A program made the translations under genes and the position numbers. DNA of 64,000 bases from CAYUQT01 sp964446835 (GTDB lineage Bacteria > Planctomycetota > Phycisphaerae > UBA1845 > JAFGLZ01), in assembly GCA_964446835.1 (NCBI GenBank), contig CAYUQT010000005.1, forward strand, positions 1-64,000. The letters are read 5' to 3'. The notes under the pieces are model-generated. The model was not told the DNA's origin. It saw nothing but the letters and a program-made list of their open reading frames with translations, and did no database searches. This document shows positions 62,720 through 64,000 of this stretch, in pieces. Numbering within the stretch: the first letter of the stretch is position 1; each line of letters opens with the position of its first letter.

Positions 62720-64000
62720 AAACGCGATCGAAGATCATTCTCACCATCGCCCTTGCACTAATGGGTCTAGCGGTTGCCATTTCGATACTCATGCCGGGTC
62801 TGGCCAAGTCGAGGGCGCAGGTCAGGCCATCCGCCCACGATGGCGGACGATGGTCCTCACAGGACTACGCCACCAGTACCGAGTACAAACGTCTGCAGGG
62901 CCTCGGCTACATCGCCCCCGGAGAACAACCGCCCTCCGCCCGCGAAAGACTGCCTGAAGGCTCTCTGCCGTCGCGCGGTGAGGAACTCTGGATCATCGCC
63001 AAGGCCGAGAAGCCCGGCACGCGTGGCGATCAACAGGCACCCGGCTGCGGCTGTCTCAATGCCAAACGCCACTCCGAGCCCAAAGAGGTCCCCCTTCCGC
63101 TCAAACACACCGACGTGAGGGCCGCCATCAGCGGCTACATCGCCACGGTCGACGTCACGCAGCAGTATCACAACCCCTACAGCGAGAAGATCGAGGCCGT
63201 CTACGTCTTCCCGCTGCCCGAAAACGCCGCCGTCAACGAATTTGTCATGACCATCGGCGATCGACGCATCCGAGGCATCATCCGCGAACGGCAGGAGGCC
63301 GAGCAGATCTACCGCGAGGCCCGACAGCAGGGCTACGTCGCCTCACTGCTGACCCAGGAACGACCCAACATCTTCACCCAGTCGGTCGCCAACATCGAAC
63401 CCGGCAAGGCCATCGACATCAATATCAAGTACTACCACACCCTCGCCTACGTCGACGGATGGTACGAATTCATCTTCCCGATGGTCGTCGGCCCGCGGTA
63501 CAACCCCGCCGGCACCACCAACGGCGTCGGTGCGGTCGCCCGAGGCAACGCCGGCATCTCCGGCCAGAAGATCGAAGTCCAGTATCTCAAACCCGGAGAA
63601 CGCAGCGGGCACGATATCGCCCTGGCCACCCTCATCGATGCGGGCGTCGACATCGAGAAGATCGAATGCCGAAACCATGCGATCGACCAGGACCGGCTAT
63701 CCCCCGGCGTCGCACAGATCCGGCTGAGCCGGCTCGATGCGATCCCCAACAAGGACTTCGTCCTCCGCTACAAGGTCGCCGGCAACCGCGTCAAATCGGG
63801 CCTGATGACCTGTCGGGGCAAGCGAGGCGGTTTCTTCACGCTCATGCTCTATCCGCCCGAAGACGCCCGCTCGCTCGCGCGAAAGCCGCTCGAACTCATG
63901 TTTGTCCTCGACTGCTCCGGTAGCATGAACGGCCAGCCGATCGCCCAGTCCAAAAAGGCCGTCGAGCGGGCCCTCACCCGCATGCAGCCCGATGACACCT
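62716..64000 (+). CDS. VIT and von Willebrand A domain protein, 5' part (cut by window end)
   Basis: 428 residues visible and the frame is open at base 64000. An N-terminal membrane helix (IILTIALALMGLAVAISIL) anchors or exports it. Residues about 125-260 are a VIT domain: VTQQYHNPYSEKIEAVYVFPLPENAAVNEF (in part), RRIRGIIRERQEAEQIYREA and NIFTQSVANIEPG. The VWA domain begins near 390 with the metal-binding LDCSGSMNG. VIT-VWA proteins (inter-alpha-trypsin inhibitor-like) act in adhesion or surface assembly. It ends the overlapping trio with the dockerin and cohesin-like genes. Confidence 0.9.
   Translation, partial: MKTRSKIILTIALALMGLAVAISILMPGLAKSRAQVRPSAHDGGRWSSQDYATSTEYKRLQGLGYIAPGEQPPSARERLPEGSLPSRGEELWIIAKAEKPGTRGDQQAPGCGCLNAKRHSEPKEVPLPLKHTDVRAAISGYIATVDVTQQYHNPYSEKIEAVYVFPLPENAAVNEFVMTIGDRRIRGIIRERQEAEQIYREARQQGYVASLLTQERPNIFTQSVANIEPGKAIDINIKYYHTLAYVDGWYEFIFPMVVGPRYNPAGTTNGVGAVARGNAGISGQKIEVQYLKPGERSGHDIALATLIDAGVDIEKIECRNHAIDQDRLSPGVAQIRLSRLDAIPNKDFVLRYKVAGNRVKSGLMTCRGKRGGFFTLMLYPPEDARSLARKPLELMFVLDCSGSMNGQPIAQSKKAVERALTRMQPDDT

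Overview
The window is high-GC DNA that reads like a chromosome segment of a planctomycete, possibly of the Phycisphaerae group. This placement is inferred from gene content. The markers are a PEP-CTERM protein, a pseudopilin-type (AFTLIELLVVVAIIALL) secreted protein, Tat-exported Gfo/Idh and ThuA proteins, a cytoplasmic-type kinase with an MshEN-like N-terminus, a paired ketosynthase cluster, and dockerin/cohesin-like proteins. No rRNA, tRNA, CRISPR array, integrase or intact transposase was seen.

Layout. Positions 1-9 kb hold a truncated TPR protein, a very large secreted glycosidase-like protein, a DUF2723-like membrane glycosyltransferase, a gingipain-type (C25) protease with a clear promoter, and pyrD. 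Positions 9-17 kb (minus strand) hold an exported amidohydrolase and a compact beta-oxidation electron-transfer locus: acyl-CoA dehydrogenase, EtfB, EtfA and a membrane Fe-S oxidoreductase of the ETF:menaquinone oxidoreductase type. Positions 18.2-22.6 kb (plus strand) hold a type II FAS/PKS-like operon of hotdog dehydratase, acyl carrier protein, second hotdog and two ketosynthases; the first ketosynthase keeps its Cys but has lost both catalytic His residues. Positions 22.6-30 kb hold a membrane PP2C phosphatase, folD, a DUF2520 protein, an SGNH esterase and xylA.

Positions 30.3-33.5 kb are an accessory scrap-yard. It has REP-like palindromes, two 238-bp direct repeats, a 72-bp tandem repeat, fragments of RecD2 helicase and of a YedK/SRAP protein, an AT-richer PEP-CTERM gene, and arrays of GACA boxes spaced exactly 10 bp apart. 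The same boxes recur in a larger array at 58.1-58.7 kb, just upstream of a good promoter for an acetoacetate decarboxylase-like gene.

Positions 33.5-47.7 kb (mostly plus strand) hold secreted proteins, coaX overlapping a degenerate mnmE-like gene, a Ser/Thr kinase, truA, small proteins, and an operon of dhaK, dhaL, an LsrF-type aldolase and a Tat-exported cupin isomerase, closed by a strong terminator. Positions 47.8-57 kb (minus strand) hold DedA, an HpcH/HpaI aldolase, an MlaE-F-D lipid transporter, a flavoprotein and a ThuA-HEAT, Gfo/Idh, ThuA set. Positions 59.8-64 kb hold an ECF sigma factor, an exported protein, a single-pass protein with an external dockerin, a cohesin-like exported protein and a VIT-VWA protein cut by the window end. 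The last three overlap by 4 bp each, which suggests one surface-signalling or adhesion module.
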